Origin: Actinomycetes bacterium
GTDB lineage: Bacteria > Actinomycetota > Acidimicrobiia > Acidimicrobiales > JAJYXR01
Reading direction: 5' to 3'
DNA: 64,000 bases
NCBI GenBank assembly: GCA_021801795.1
Contig: JAJYXR010000030.1
Span: forward strand, 1-64,000
Below, piece after piece: positions 1 through 8,322 of this stretch. The notes beneath the pieces are model-generated. The model saw nothing but the letters and a program-made list of their open reading frames with translations. It ran no database searches and was not told the origin of the DNA. Made by a program: the position numbers and the translations under genes. Each line of letters starts with the position of its first letter. Positions within the stretch are counted from its first letter, which is position 1.

Positions 1-112
1 ACACGAGCAGCCTCGCGTGGGCAGCGGTCATCACGCCGTGCAGCTGGACTATCGCATCAGCCAGCTCGGCATCGGTGGCTGAGCTGACGACCGCCGGATC
101 GATCAGGGACAT
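1..112 (-). CDS. N-terminal fragment of a DUF222/HNH-like protein (partial)
   Basis: An open frame starts with ATG at 112 on the minus strand and runs off the left edge. The 37 visible residues begin MSLIDPAVVSSATDAELADA and continue with a helix rich in Ala and Leu. The pattern 'ELADAIVQLH...A..ARLLV' resembles the N-terminus of actinobacterial DUF222 proteins, which usually carry an HNH nuclease domain at the C-terminus, outside this window. The family call rests on this short stretch only. There is no strong Shine-Dalgarno sequence before the ATG. Confidence 0.4.
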   Translation of the reverse strand, partial: MSLIDPAVVSSATDAELADAIVQLHGVMTAAHARLLV

Positions 113-293
113 GGCAGGAAGGATACGTGGGGGGTGTATCACTCACGGGGGAGTGGGGCGGCCAGGAACCCGACGGCGCATACCGCCGGCCGACCCAGGC
201 AGCCGGTGGCTCCCGCAGGCGTCTCCCGATCCAGGCAGCCCGCTCGCTCAGACAGCCGGTCAGCTCACGCAGCCGCTGGCCAGGTCGAACAGC
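113..293. other. Intergenic region
   Basis: Lies between the left-edge gene and the PpiC-like gene, both on the minus strand. It contains imperfect repeats of CAGGCAGCC and CAGCCGGT but no convincing gene or terminator. Confidence 0.5.
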
Positions 294-1418
294 TCAGGCC
301 CCGCCTCCTGGGGCGGCAGAAGGAGCGCTGGCGCCAGCGACGCCAGTGGCGCCAGTGGCCGGCTGGTCGGCACTAGGCGAGAGGAGGTCCTTGGCAGGCG
401 GGGGCGAGGGCGGGGTGACGCCAGCCTTAGAGCTCCACTTGCCGTACCGGGGGTCGATGTTCACCTTCGCTCTACGTATCAGCTTGGTGAGCTCTCTCTG
501 GAGCGCCGAGGAGTGGGCGGAGAGGATCTGCCTCCGGATGCCGGCCGCCACAGCAGTGAGTGGCTCTTCGGGGCGTCCGGTCAGCTCTATGAGGACCCAG
601 CCACCGGAGTTGGTAGCCTGCTGCTCGAAAAGCGGCTGGCTGACCTGACCCACCTTCAGCTTCAGCAACACCCCTATGAGCTGAGGGTTCGTGATCTCTG
701 TGGCCGGTACGCAGCCGAGACTTCCACCCGATGGCCCGCTCTGGGTGTCCAGGGAGTGGGCGCGGGCTTCTGCGGCGAAGCTCTCGGCACCGGAGACTAT
801 CTGCGACCTTATGGCATTGGCCTCAGCCTGGGTAGATACCAGGATCCCGCTGAGGCAGTCCTCCGCGAAGTCAGCGGGATGGCTGAGGTAGTAGTGGGCC
901 ACGGCCACTCTGGACACGCTGACATGCGCGACCAGGGTGAGCAGCCGCTCTGCCTCCGCCTGGAACGCCACCTGCTCGGAGACGAAGGATCGGGGGAGCT
1001 CGGAAAGAAGCTGGTTTCCTTCGGCACCGCATGGTGACGAAGTGGATCCCGCAGGGGGAACCAGCTCCGCTGCTACGTCCGCTCGCGCTGCCGCCAGGTC
1101 CGCAGTGGTCACGGTGGCATGGCGACGGGCGAGAGCCTGGCTGAGCAGAGCCTGCTCCACGAGCGACGAAAGCTCGCCTGCGGCAAAGGCCGTGGTGACA
1201 CTCGATGTCGACACCCCGGATATGGATGGCAGGGAGGCGCCCTGCAGCTCCAGCGCACATTGGGCAGCCGGGCTCGAAGCCAGCGTGGCCACCTCGGTGT
1301 CGAAGGTCGACTGGGATATGACGGTGCCGTTCACCGTCGCAGCCGGGGGTGAGACATCGCACGCGCTGGCAAGAGCAGCGAGAGATGCGACTGCGAGCAA
1401 CGGCAGAAGACGGTTCAC
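294..1418 (-). CDS. PpiC/SurA-like peptidyl-prolyl isomerase lipoprotein
   Basis: 374 residues with a GTG start. The N-terminus is a lipoprotein signal (hydrophobic residues 3-19 and LASAC with Cys20), so it should be anchored outside the membrane. Residues 26-150 resemble a SurA N-terminal chaperone domain (VNGTVISQSTFDTEV). Residues 175-300 match the parvulin rotamase fold (AEANAIRSQIVSGAESFAAEARAHSLD, GGSLGCV, LKVGQVSQPL, GWVLIEL). The tail from about 320 is Pro/Ala/Gly-rich and probably disordered. The expected job is folding of secreted proteins. It lies directly downstream of mfd on the same strand, an arrangement I recall from other actinobacteria, where mazG and eno often follow; they are not here. 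Start choice is uncertain because the SD is weak. Confidence 0.82.
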   Translation of the reverse strand: MNRLLPLLAVASLAALASACDVSPPAATVNGTVISQSTFDTEVATLASSPAAQCALELQGASLPSISGVSTSSVTTAFAAGELSSLVEQALLSQALARRHATVTTADLAAARADVAAELVPPAGSTSSPCGAEGNQLLSELPRSFVSEQVAFQAEAERLLTLVAHVSVSRVAVAHYYLSHPADFAEDCLSGILVSTQAEANAIRSQIVSGAESFAAEARAHSLDTQSGPSGGSLGCVPATEITNPQLIGVLLKLKVGQVSQPLFEQQATNSGGWVLIELTGRPEEPLTAVAAGIRRQILSAHSSALQRELTKLIRRAKVNIDPRYGKWSSKAGVTPPSPPPAKDLLSPSADQPATGATGVAGASAPSAAPGGGA

Positions 1419-1547
1419 GAGTGACCGATCCTATCTGGATGGGCGCTACGTCGGCTAACCACCCCCCGGGAGGACGACCATATGCGTCGGGAGCAGCTGA
1501 CCCTGATGCTGAGGCCAACCAACCCTGGAGGAGACTGCCTCACATCT

Positions 1548-4500
1548 CTAGCTGCCCGGCGGGACGAGTTCGTGCAGCAGCTCCACCAACTCGTCGGCGG
1601 GGGCACTGTCGCCTACTAGGGGCACCACCAGCTGACTGCTCTCTTCCTTGTAGAGGGCGTGGGGCCGTGTCCGGCGAAGCCTCACCTGGGCAGACGCGAG
1701 CAACTGGAGTGGCCCTAACCGAGCGACCATGATGCGCCTGCCCGGCGCAACGCCCCGCACCTGGCCAGGTCTGGCCAGCGATACCGACACCTCTGTCACC
1801 CCCGTACGCAGGCACTCGGCCCTGAGGCGTGCCGCCGCCAGCAGGCCCCGAACGGCATCGGGCAGCGGACCGAACCGATCCTCCCACTCCGACTGTACGT
1901 CGGCGACCTCAGCGGGGCTGGTAGCGGCGGCCAGCCGCCTGTAGGCCTCCAACCGCAGATCGTCCCGGCTCATGTAGTCATGAGGAATGGTGGCCTCACC
2001 GGGCAGGTCGATGCTCACCTCGGGTGGCCGGTGCAGCGGCTCGCCCTTCATCTCGGCCACGGCCTCGGACACCATCTGCACGTAGAGGTCGTAGCCAATG
2101 GTGGCGATATGACCGGACTGGTCATAGCCAAGCAGGTTCCCCGCGCCCCGTATCTCTAGATCGCGCATGGCAATCTTGAACCCGCTGCCCAGCTCGGTGT
2201 TCTCGCCGATGGTCCGCAGCCGCTCGTATGCCGTCTCGGAGATGGTCGCCTCTGCCGGGTGGAACAGGTACGCATAGGCTCGCTGGCCAGCCCTGCCCAC
2301 ACGGCCCCGCAGCTGGTGCAGCTGGCCGAGGCCCAGGCGGTCTGCCCTGTCCACTACCAGCGTGTTCACCGTAGGCATGTCGATGCCGGACTCGATGATG
2401 GTGGTGCAGACGAGGACGTCGTACTTACCCTGCCAGAAGTCGATCACGACCTGCTCCAGGGTCCCCTCGTCCATCTGCCCGTGGGCCACCGCCACGCGTG
2501 CTTCGGGAACCAGGTGGCGGAGTCGGTCTGCCACGAGATCGATGTCGCGGACACGGTTGTGCACGAAAAAGACCTGACCCTCGCGCAGCAGCTCGCGCCT
2601 GATGGCCTCCACCACCGCTGACTCGTCGTACTCGCCCACATAGGTGAGGATGGGCTGGCGCTCTGCCGGAGGAGTGTTCACGAGGGACAGGTCCCTGATG
2701 CCGGTGAGCGCCAGCTCCAAAGTTCTCGGTATGGGGCTGGCGCTCAAGGTGAGCACGTCCACCCCTTGGGTGAGGGCCTTGATCGCCTCCTTGTGGGACA
2801 CGCCGAAGCGCTGCTCCTCGTCGACCACCAGAAGACCGAGGTTCTTGAACCTCACATCATCGGCAAGCAGCCGATGGGTTCCTATGACCACGTCCACGGT
2901 ACCGTCGGCCAGCCCACCTAGGACCCTCAGCACCCCGGCAGGGGTCAGGAACCGAGAGAGCATCTCGACCTTCACCGAGAAACCCGCGAGCCGTTCCGTG
3001 AAGGTCTGGGCGTGCTGTTGGGCCAGCAGGGTGGTGGGAACTAGCACGGCCGCCTGTTTCGAGTCCTGGACAGCCTTGAAGACGGCCCTCAGCGCTACCT
3101 CGGTCTTCCCGAAACCCACGTCACCGCAGACAAGCCGGTCCATCGGCACCGGCGCCTCCATGTCCGCCTTCACATCCGCTACGGCACGCAGCTGGTCAGC
3201 GGTCTCGACGAACTCGAATGCGTCCTCCATCTCGGCCTGCCAGGGGGTGTCGGGTGGGAAGGAGTACCCCTCCATGTTTGCCCTACTGCGGTAGAGATCG
3301 ACCAGGTCCTTCGCGACCTCGTGGACCGCGGCACGCGCCTTGGCTCGTGTCCGCTGCCATTCTGAGCCGCCAAGGCGGCTGAGCGATGGCGACTCCCCTC
3401 CGCTGTAGGGTGTGAGCGCATCGATCTGGTCCGTGGGAAGGTACAGCCGGTCGTCTCCGCGGTACTCGAGCAGCAGGTAGTCACGGGTGGCCCCCTGCAC
3501 GGTGCGGGTGACCATGCCGGCGAACCGGGCTACTCCATGCTGCCTGTGAACGACGAAATCACCAGGTGTGAGGTCGTCGAAGAAGCCGTCCACAGCCCGG
3601 GCACGGGCACGGGGGACTCTGTGTGCGCTGAGGCGCCCCGTCAGGTCCGACTCCCCCAGGATGGCTACCCCGGCAGCTGGCAGCACGGCTCCCCTGTCGA
3701 GAGACGAGGCGACCACATGCATGCCGGCCGCAGCGATGTCCGACGAGGTCACCACCAGACCCTCGGAGACCAGTTGCGCCGACATCCGGCTGGCACTCGA
3801 ATCCCCCCTGGCGCAGAGCGTCACCGAGTAGCCGTCGGCGACGAGGGCGCCCAGGCGGCCGGCGAGAACCTCAGGGGCAGCCCGCTCGACGCCCCAGGCG
3901 CGGACCTCCACTGCCGGGGTAGAGGGTCGGTCCGGCACCGAGGGCATGGCGAGCACCGGCACCGTACAGCGCTCCAGCAGGCGCTCCATCGGCAGGTGGA
4001 GCCGGGGAAAGGTGGCTGCTCCGCTGGCTCCCCACGTCGAGGCCAGGGCAGTGGCCAGGGCTTCCTCATCTGCCACCAGCTCGTCAGCCCGGTCACGTAT
4101 TCTCCGCGGCTCGACCAGTACCACCTGTGCCGTCTCGGGCAGCAGGTCGGTGAGCAGCCGTTCATCTTCAGCCAGCCACGGCATCCATGACTCCATGCCG
4201 TCGAACATCTCGCCGGCAGCCACCCGTTCCCAGTTCCTCCGGCCCCATGGTTCGCTCTGAAGCAGGCCGCGAGCCCTCTCACGGACCTCGCCGACAGCCA
4301 GAAGCTCACGGCACCCGAAAATTCTGACCACCTCCAGCGGCGCCAGCGACCTCTGCGTAGCCGGGTCCAGCTCGGCCAGACGGTCAACCTGGTCGCCGAA
4401 CATGTCTATTCGGACCGGGAAGCCTCCGACCGAGGGGAAGACGTCCACTATGCCGCCGCGAACGGCCAACTCGCCGCGATGCTCCACCTGGTACTCGCGG

Positions 4501-4979
4501 CGATAGCCCATGGCCACCAGGCGAGCCACCAGCTCACCCTGGTCCAGCTGGGAACCTCGCTGCACCTCTGCTACCACCAACTCGTCTGGGAGCCTTGGGG
4601 CCAGCCGCTGCAGCAATGCCCGCACCGGTGCCACCAGGACATCCGGGGGGTCGTGCTCCAGTCGCCATAGCACCGACAGGCGCCTGCCCATCGCGGACAC
4701 CTCCGGGCTGACCCGCTCGAAGGGAAGAGTGTCCCATGCGCTGAACAGCTCGACTGGGCCATCGCCGAGGAAGGCAGCCATGTCGCGCGCGATTCGCTCT
4801 GCGTCGCCGGCAGTCGCAGTAGCCACCGCTAGGGGCCTGCTCATCCCCTTCGAGAGCATGGCGGACAGCACCACCGGAACCGCCTGGTCAGGGACAGCGA
4901 CGACCGCGCCATGTTCGAACCCGTTGCCAGCCAGCGGCAGGCTTCGGGCGACAACGGGCAAGAGCGGTGCCAGTTCCAC
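1548..4979 (-). CDS. mfd: Transcription-repair coupling factor Mfd
   Basis: 1143 residues, the usual length for Mfd, with a GTG start. Mfd removes RNA polymerase stalled at DNA damage and recruits UvrA. The order is a UvrB-like N-terminal module (residues 1-400, GGIVDVFP), the RNA-polymerase-interacting domain (about 465-530, PGDFVVHRQHGVARFAGM), the superfamily 2 helicase (Walker A GDVGFGKTEVA, DEEQRFGV as the DEEQ box, motif III SASPIPRTL, motif VI QLRGRVGRA) and a C-terminal TRCF domain. All helicase motifs look intact. It is the upstream gene of the PpiC-like lipoprotein and is followed at 129 bp. Confidence 0.97.
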   Translation of the reverse strand: MELAPLLPVVARSLPLAGNGFEHGAVVAVPDQAVPVVLSAMLSKGMSRPLAVATATAGDAERIARDMAAFLGDGPVELFSAWDTLPFERVSPEVSAMGRRLSVLWRLEHDPPDVLVAPVRALLQRLAPRLPDELVVAEVQRGSQLDQGELVARLVAMGYRREYQVEHRGELAVRGGIVDVFPSVGGFPVRIDMFGDQVDRLAELDPATQRSLAPLEVVRIFGCRELLAVGEVRERARGLLQSEPWGRRNWERVAAGEMFDGMESWMPWLAEDERLLTDLLPETAQVVLVEPRRIRDRADELVADEEALATALASTWGASGAATFPRLHLPMERLLERCTVPVLAMPSVPDRPSTPAVEVRAWGVERAAPEVLAGRLGALVADGYSVTLCARGDSSASRMSAQLVSEGLVVTSSDIAAAGMHVVASSLDRGAVLPAAGVAILGESDLTGRLSAHRVPRARARAVDGFFDDLTPGDFVVHRQHGVARFAGMVTRTVQGATRDYLLLEYRGDDRLYLPTDQIDALTPYSGGESPSLSRLGGSEWQRTRAKARAAVHEVAKDLVDLYRSRANMEGYSFPPDTPWQAEMEDAFEFVETADQLRAVADVKADMEAPVPMDRLVCGDVGFGKTEVALRAVFKAVQDSKQAAVLVPTTLLAQQHAQTFTERLAGFSVKVEMLSRFLTPAGVLRVLGGLADGTVDVVIGTHRLLADDVRFKNLGLLVVDEEQRFGVSHKEAIKALTQGVDVLTLSASPIPRTLELALTGIRDLSLVNTPPAERQPILTYVGEYDESAVVEAIRRELLREGQVFFVHNRVRDIDLVADRLRHLVPEARVAVAHGQMDEGTLEQVVIDFWQGKYDVLVCTTIIESGIDMPTVNTLVVDRADRLGLGQLHQLRGRVGRAGQRAYAYLFHPAEATISETAYERLRTIGENTELGSGFKIAMRDLEIRGAGNLLGYDQSGHIATIGYDLYVQMVSEAVAEMKGEPLHRPPEVSIDLPGEATIPHDYMSRDDLRLEAYRRLAAATSPAEVADVQSEWEDRFGPLPDAVRGLLAAARLRAECLRTGVTEVSVSLARPGQVRGVAPGRRIMVARLGPLQLLASAQVRLRRTRPHALYKEESSQLVVPLVGDSAPADELVELLHELVPPGS

Positions 4980-5037
4980 GCCCCGCAGGCTAGAACCTCC
5001 CGGCTGCCTCGGTTACCCGCCCTGGCCCGAACTCGTC

Positions 5038-5607
5038 TCAGGTGTTGAAGCGGTTCATGGCACTGGTAACGCCGGAGGTCGCCACCTCCTCCAGCGCATC
5101 GGCCGCGGTCTCCGTCGCCAGATCGAGTTGCTCACGTTCCAGCCGCTTGGGCCTGGACAGCACGTAGTCGGCCCCCGCATCGCGACTTGGCGGCCTTCCT
5201 ATGCCGATCCGCACCCGCGTGTAGCCCGAGTCATGCAAGTGGGCCTGTATCGAGCGCAGCCCGTTGTGACCGGCGCTTCCCCCTCCGCTCTTCACCTTTA
5301 CGACCCCTACTGGCAGATCCAGCTCGTCATGGACCACCACGAGATGCTCGAGGTCCTCAAGCGCATAACGTCGGACTAGCGCGCTTACTGCTTGCCCGGA
5401 GTCATTCATGTAGGTGGTGGGAACTGCCAGGATCACCGCCCTCTCCCCGAGCCGTACCCTGGCTAGGCGCGCCCTTACACGGCGGTCGACTCCGAGGCGC
5501 CCGCCAAGACGCTCAGCCAGCAGCTCGACTGCCTCGGCTCCGACGTTATGACGAGTCCGGGCGAACTCGCTTCCGGGGTTGCCGAGGCCGACGAGTATGG
5601 TCTCCAC
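5038..5607 (-). CDS. pth: Peptidyl-tRNA hydrolase
   Basis: 189 residues, typical for Pth. It cleaves the ester bond of peptidyl-tRNAs that drop off ribosomes. The N-terminal signature VGLGNPGSEFARTRHNVG contains the catalytic base His20; later conserved blocks are PTTYMNDSGQAV, HDELDLPVG and GGSAGHNGLRSI. It lies 45 bp downstream of rplY and 58 bp upstream of mfd on the same strand. The rplY-pth-mfd order is common in actinobacteria and suggests a translation/repair operon. Confidence 0.97.
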   Translation of the reverse strand: METILVGLGNPGSEFARTRHNVGAEAVELLAERLGGRLGVDRRVRARLARVRLGERAVILAVPTTYMNDSGQAVSALVRRYALEDLEHLVVVHDELDLPVGVVKVKSGGGSAGHNGLRSIQAHLHDSGYTRVRIGIGRPPSRDAGADYVLSRPKRLEREQLDLATETAADALEEVATSGVTSAMNRFNT

Positions 5608-5652
5608 GCTGGTGCCAGCCCTGTCGGCCGCACCACGACGCCCGAACAGGGC

Positions 5653-6315
5653 CTAGCTCTCCCCGCCGTCACCGGCGGATCCGGCGCTAGCCGAGCCAGC
5701 GGATCCTTCGGCCTCCTCAGAGGTAGCTTCGCCCTCTCCTGCCTCCTCCGCCCGAGTCATCCGTGGTGCCTGACCTATGGCAACGATCACGTCGGCATCC
5801 ACCTCGGAGACGACGCCCGGAGGCAGGATCACCTCGCCCACCCTCACAGCCGTGCCGATGACGATGCCGCTGACGTCCGCTTCGAGCTGCGGGGGCAGAT
5901 CTGCTGGCTTGGCCTTCACCGTGAGGCTGAACACCTGCTGGTCCAGCATGCCGTCCTGATGGTGAAGCTCTACCGGATCGCCGACGAGGACGACGGGTAT
6001 CTCCGCCACGATAGGCTGGTCAGGGTCCACCACCTGGAAGTCCACATGGGTGACGGTGCCCCGGACCGGGTGCCGCTGGATCTCACGCGCCATAGCCATA
6101 TGCGTATCCCGACCCACCTCCAGCGCGAGCACAGCATTCAAGCCGGCACCCGTGCTCAGCACCGACCGGAGATCCCGGGCAGATACGCTCACTGCTACTG
6201 GCTCCACCCCGTTACCGTAGACGACCGCGGGAATCCGGCCATCGGAACGCAGGCGCCTGGAAGGCCGCGAACCGGTGGTACGCCCAGGTTCGGCAACAAG
6301 TGTGACGTCAGCCAT
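5653..6315 (-). CDS. rplY: 50S ribosomal protein L25/general stress protein Ctc
   Basis: 220 residues, the long Ctc form: an N-terminal L25 5S-rRNA-binding domain (residues 1-95, GRIPAVVYGNG, THVDFQVVD near its end), a C-terminal TL5 domain (about 100-185) and a low-complexity acidic tail (EEAGEGEATSEEAEGSAGS). The protein binds 5S rRNA in the large subunit. It is the promoter-proximal gene of the rplY-pth-mfd series. The 195 bp upstream are shared with the divergent peroxiredoxin gene. Confidence 0.95.
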   Translation of the reverse strand: MADVTLVAEPGRTTGSRPSRRLRSDGRIPAVVYGNGVEPVAVSVSARDLRSVLSTGAGLNAVLALEVGRDTHMAMAREIQRHPVRGTVTHVDFQVVDPDQPIVAEIPVVLVGDPVELHHQDGMLDQQVFSLTVKAKPADLPPQLEADVSGIVIGTAVRVGEVILPPGVVSEVDADVIVAIGQAPRMTRAEEAGEGEATSEEAEGSAGSASAGSAGDGGES

Positions 6316-6511
6316 GGACCAGACTCTAGGCGCTGGCGGTCCTCAGGCGCACATTCGCTCACCCGGGATCATCCCGACCACGGCCGCGGTTGATATCCTC
6401 GAACCGGCCGGACCGGCTCGGCCAGAACGGGAGTATCGAGCTAAGGGGCCGGACTCTACCAGGCGTTCCATCCACACCAGACGACTAACACCAGATGACT
6501 AAGGAGCTTTC

Positions 6512-6994
6512 ATGGCTGTATCGGTTGGAGACAGGTTGCCAGACGTGAAGGTCTACACGATGACCCCCGACGGTCCTCGTCCTGCCCAGACTTCAGATCT
6601 TCTCGGCAAGGGCAAGGTAGTGCTGTTTGCCGTGCCTGGCGCCTTCACCCCCACCTGCTCGGACTACCACCTGCCGGGCTTCGTGCTGCGGGCGGAGGAG
6701 CTGCGAGCCAAGGGCGTGGACACCATCGCGTGCGTGGCGGTCAACGACGCGTTCGTCATGGGTGCCTGGGGCGAGCAGCGTTCGGTGGGAGACGCCGTAA
6801 TGATGATCGCGGACGGTAACGGTGACTTCACGAAGGCCATGGGCCTCGAGCTGGACGGCAGCGGATTCGGCCTCGGTGCTCGTTCCCAGCGTTACGCCGC
6901 GGTGATCGAAGACGGGGTGATCACCTCTCTCGCCGTCGAAGACGGACCGGGGCTGAAGGTCAGCTCTGCGGATGCAGTCCTGGCGTCACTCTGA
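6512..6994 (+). CDS. Peroxiredoxin (Prx5/AhpE-like redoxin)
   Basis: 160 residues. The peroxidatic cysteine is Cys49 in PGAFTPTCS, the Prx5-family signature; the Arg needed to activate it is expected in 'GLGARSQRYAAVI'. A second Cys at 74 could be a resolving residue but this is not certain. The enzyme reduces hydrogen peroxide and organic hydroperoxides in the cytoplasm. The start is fixed by an AAGGAG sequence 6 nt upstream of the ATG. It is transcribed alone and divergently from rplY. Confidence 0.95.
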   Translation: MAVSVGDRLPDVKVYTMTPDGPRPAQTSDLLGKGKVVLFAVPGAFTPTCSDYHLPGFVLRAEELRAKGVDTIACVAVNDAFVMGAWGEQRSVGDAVMMIADGNGDFTKAMGLELDGSGFGLGARSQRYAAVIEDGVITSLAVEDGPGLKVSSADAVLASL

Positions 6995-7044
6995 GAAACC
7001 GCTCTCGGGTCGGCCAGGGACCGTTCAGCGAACCGTCTGCCGAC

Positions 7045-7158
7045 TCAGATCCACGCCTGACCGCGACCTGAGAACCAGGCCAGAAGCTTGATAAGGAGCT
7101 CGCGCATTCCCAGCGCCAACAGCTCGGTGAGCAGCACCTCTATCACGACTTCCACCAT
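7045..7158 (-). CDS. Candidate small protein, 37 residues
   Basis: This short frame sits alone in the 340-bp gap between the peroxiredoxin and the DMT transporter. It begins with ATG at 7158, preceded by GGGAGG at a spacing of 4 nt, the best ribosome site in the gap. The product starts MVEVVIEVLLTELLALGMR, followed by ELLIKLLAWFSGRGQAWI. It is an unbroken hydrophobic/amphipathic helix (about residues 3-30) with Glu and Lys on one face, then a short polar end. Such a peptide could lie on or in the membrane. I recognise no family. The SD and composition favour a real gene, but length alone cannot exclude chance. Confidence 0.4.
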   Translation of the reverse strand: MVEVVIEVLLTELLALGMRELLIKLLAWFSGRGQAWI

Positions 7159-7333
7159 CGACCTCCCTGCTCGTCCGTAGTAGGGATCTCGCCTGAAGGC
7201 TAGAGGACCCGGGTTAACCCAAGGTGCCAGGATGTCGAGCAGAAGCTGAACTCATGATGATCTCTGTGTCGCGGGCCGGACGCGCTGGAGCGGGACAGAG
7301 CCGAATAGGCTATTGCTCTGTGAGCTGCGCGTC

Positions 7334-8227
7334 ATGACCGTCTGGGCCGGCCTCGCCCTGTCCTTCCTGTCAGCTCTTGTCGTGAGCTGGGCATACACAC
7401 GCGAGCATGCCGCAGCTACGGTGATGCCTGACGTATCGGTACGCCATCCCCTCAGATCTGCCCGACAGCTGGTAGGGGCCCGTGACTGGATGATCGGGTT
7501 CACCGCGGAGAGCGGGGGCTGGCTGGTCTACCTGATGGCCCTGAAGCTTGCTCCCCTTGCCCTGGTGCAAGCTGTAAATGCCTCTGGGGTGGGGGTGCTC
7601 GCCCTCATCATGACTGGCGGGCGTCCCAGCCGTCTCTCTACGCGCGAACGCTGGGCCGTCACTGCCTCGGTCCTAGGCCTGGTGCTGCTGGCGGTCTCGC
7701 TGGTGGGCGCTGCACCGAGCGAGGCGGGTCCGCCGGCCATCGGTGCCGTCATATGGCTGGGCAGCATGCTGGTGGCTGCTGGCCTGTTGGTAGCGGCATC
7801 TCCTCGGTTCGCCCACGCCGCCGTCCTCGGTGGAGCAGCTGGCTTGCTGTTCGCCGGCGGGGACACCTCGGCGAAGATGATGGTCCAGGGTGGCTCGTGG
7901 TTGCTGGTCGCGGTACCCCTGGTGGTCTTCTACGGCCTCGGCTCAATACAGCTCCAGAGCGCCTTCCAGCACGGTAACGTCCTCATCTCTGCCGGTATGG
8001 CCAACCTGGTGACCAACGCAGTGCCGATACTGGCCGGGATCCTGCTGCTGAGGCAGTCGATGCCACACGGGATCCAACTGGTAACCGAGGTACTGGCGTT
8101 CGCGACCATACTCCTGGGTGCCATGCTCCTGGGCGACCGCGCCCGCGGAGCAGATCACCTGGACGAAGCTGGAACCTCGGCCAGGGTTGTGCCGGGAGAC
8201 TGGCAGCTGCGACACTCGGGCGAGTAG
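7334..8227 (+). CDS. DMT-superfamily (EamA-like) membrane transporter
   Basis: About 297 residues from the ATG at 7334; the frame is also open to an ATG at 7313. Around ten hydrophobic segments fill the protein (WAGLALSFLSALVVSW near the N-terminus, then WAVTASVLGLVLLAVSLVG, AVIWLGSMLVAAGLLVAA, SWLLVAVPLVVFYGLG, VLAFATILLGAMLLG), the layout of a drug/metabolite transporter. The substrate cannot be predicted. There is no clear SD for either start. The C-terminal 25 residues are polar and cytoplasmic. It stands between the small ORF and the surface-polysaccharide genes. Confidence 0.8.
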   Translation: MTVWAGLALSFLSALVVSWAYTREHAAATVMPDVSVRHPLRSARQLVGARDWMIGFTAESGGWLVYLMALKLAPLALVQAVNASGVGVLALIMTGGRPSRLSTRERWAVTASVLGLVLLAVSLVGAAPSEAGPPAIGAVIWLGSMLVAAGLLVAASPRFAHAAVLGGAAGLLFAGGDTSAKMMVQGGSWLLVAVPLVVFYGLGSIQLQSAFQHGNVLISAGMANLVTNAVPILAGILLLRQSMPHGIQLVTEVLAFATILLGAMLLGDRARGADHLDEAGTSARVVPGDWQLRHSGE

Positions 8228-8250
8228 CCGATCACTGACGCGGCAGGGTC

Positions 8251-8310
8251 CGACTAACTGAAGGACAGCGATGGTAAAATCTTACTCCTGATAGGTATCC
8301 GTCAGGTCTG
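8251..8310 (+). promoter_or_regulatory. AT-rich candidate promoter of the glycosyltransferase gene
   Basis: An AT-rich island in GC-rich DNA, with TAAAAT at 8275-8280 as a possible -10 box and no good -35 element. Short palindromes GATAGGTATC and GAATAATTC follow. It precedes the 8323 gene. Confidence 0.3.
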
Positions 8311-8322
8311 AATAATTCGTCG

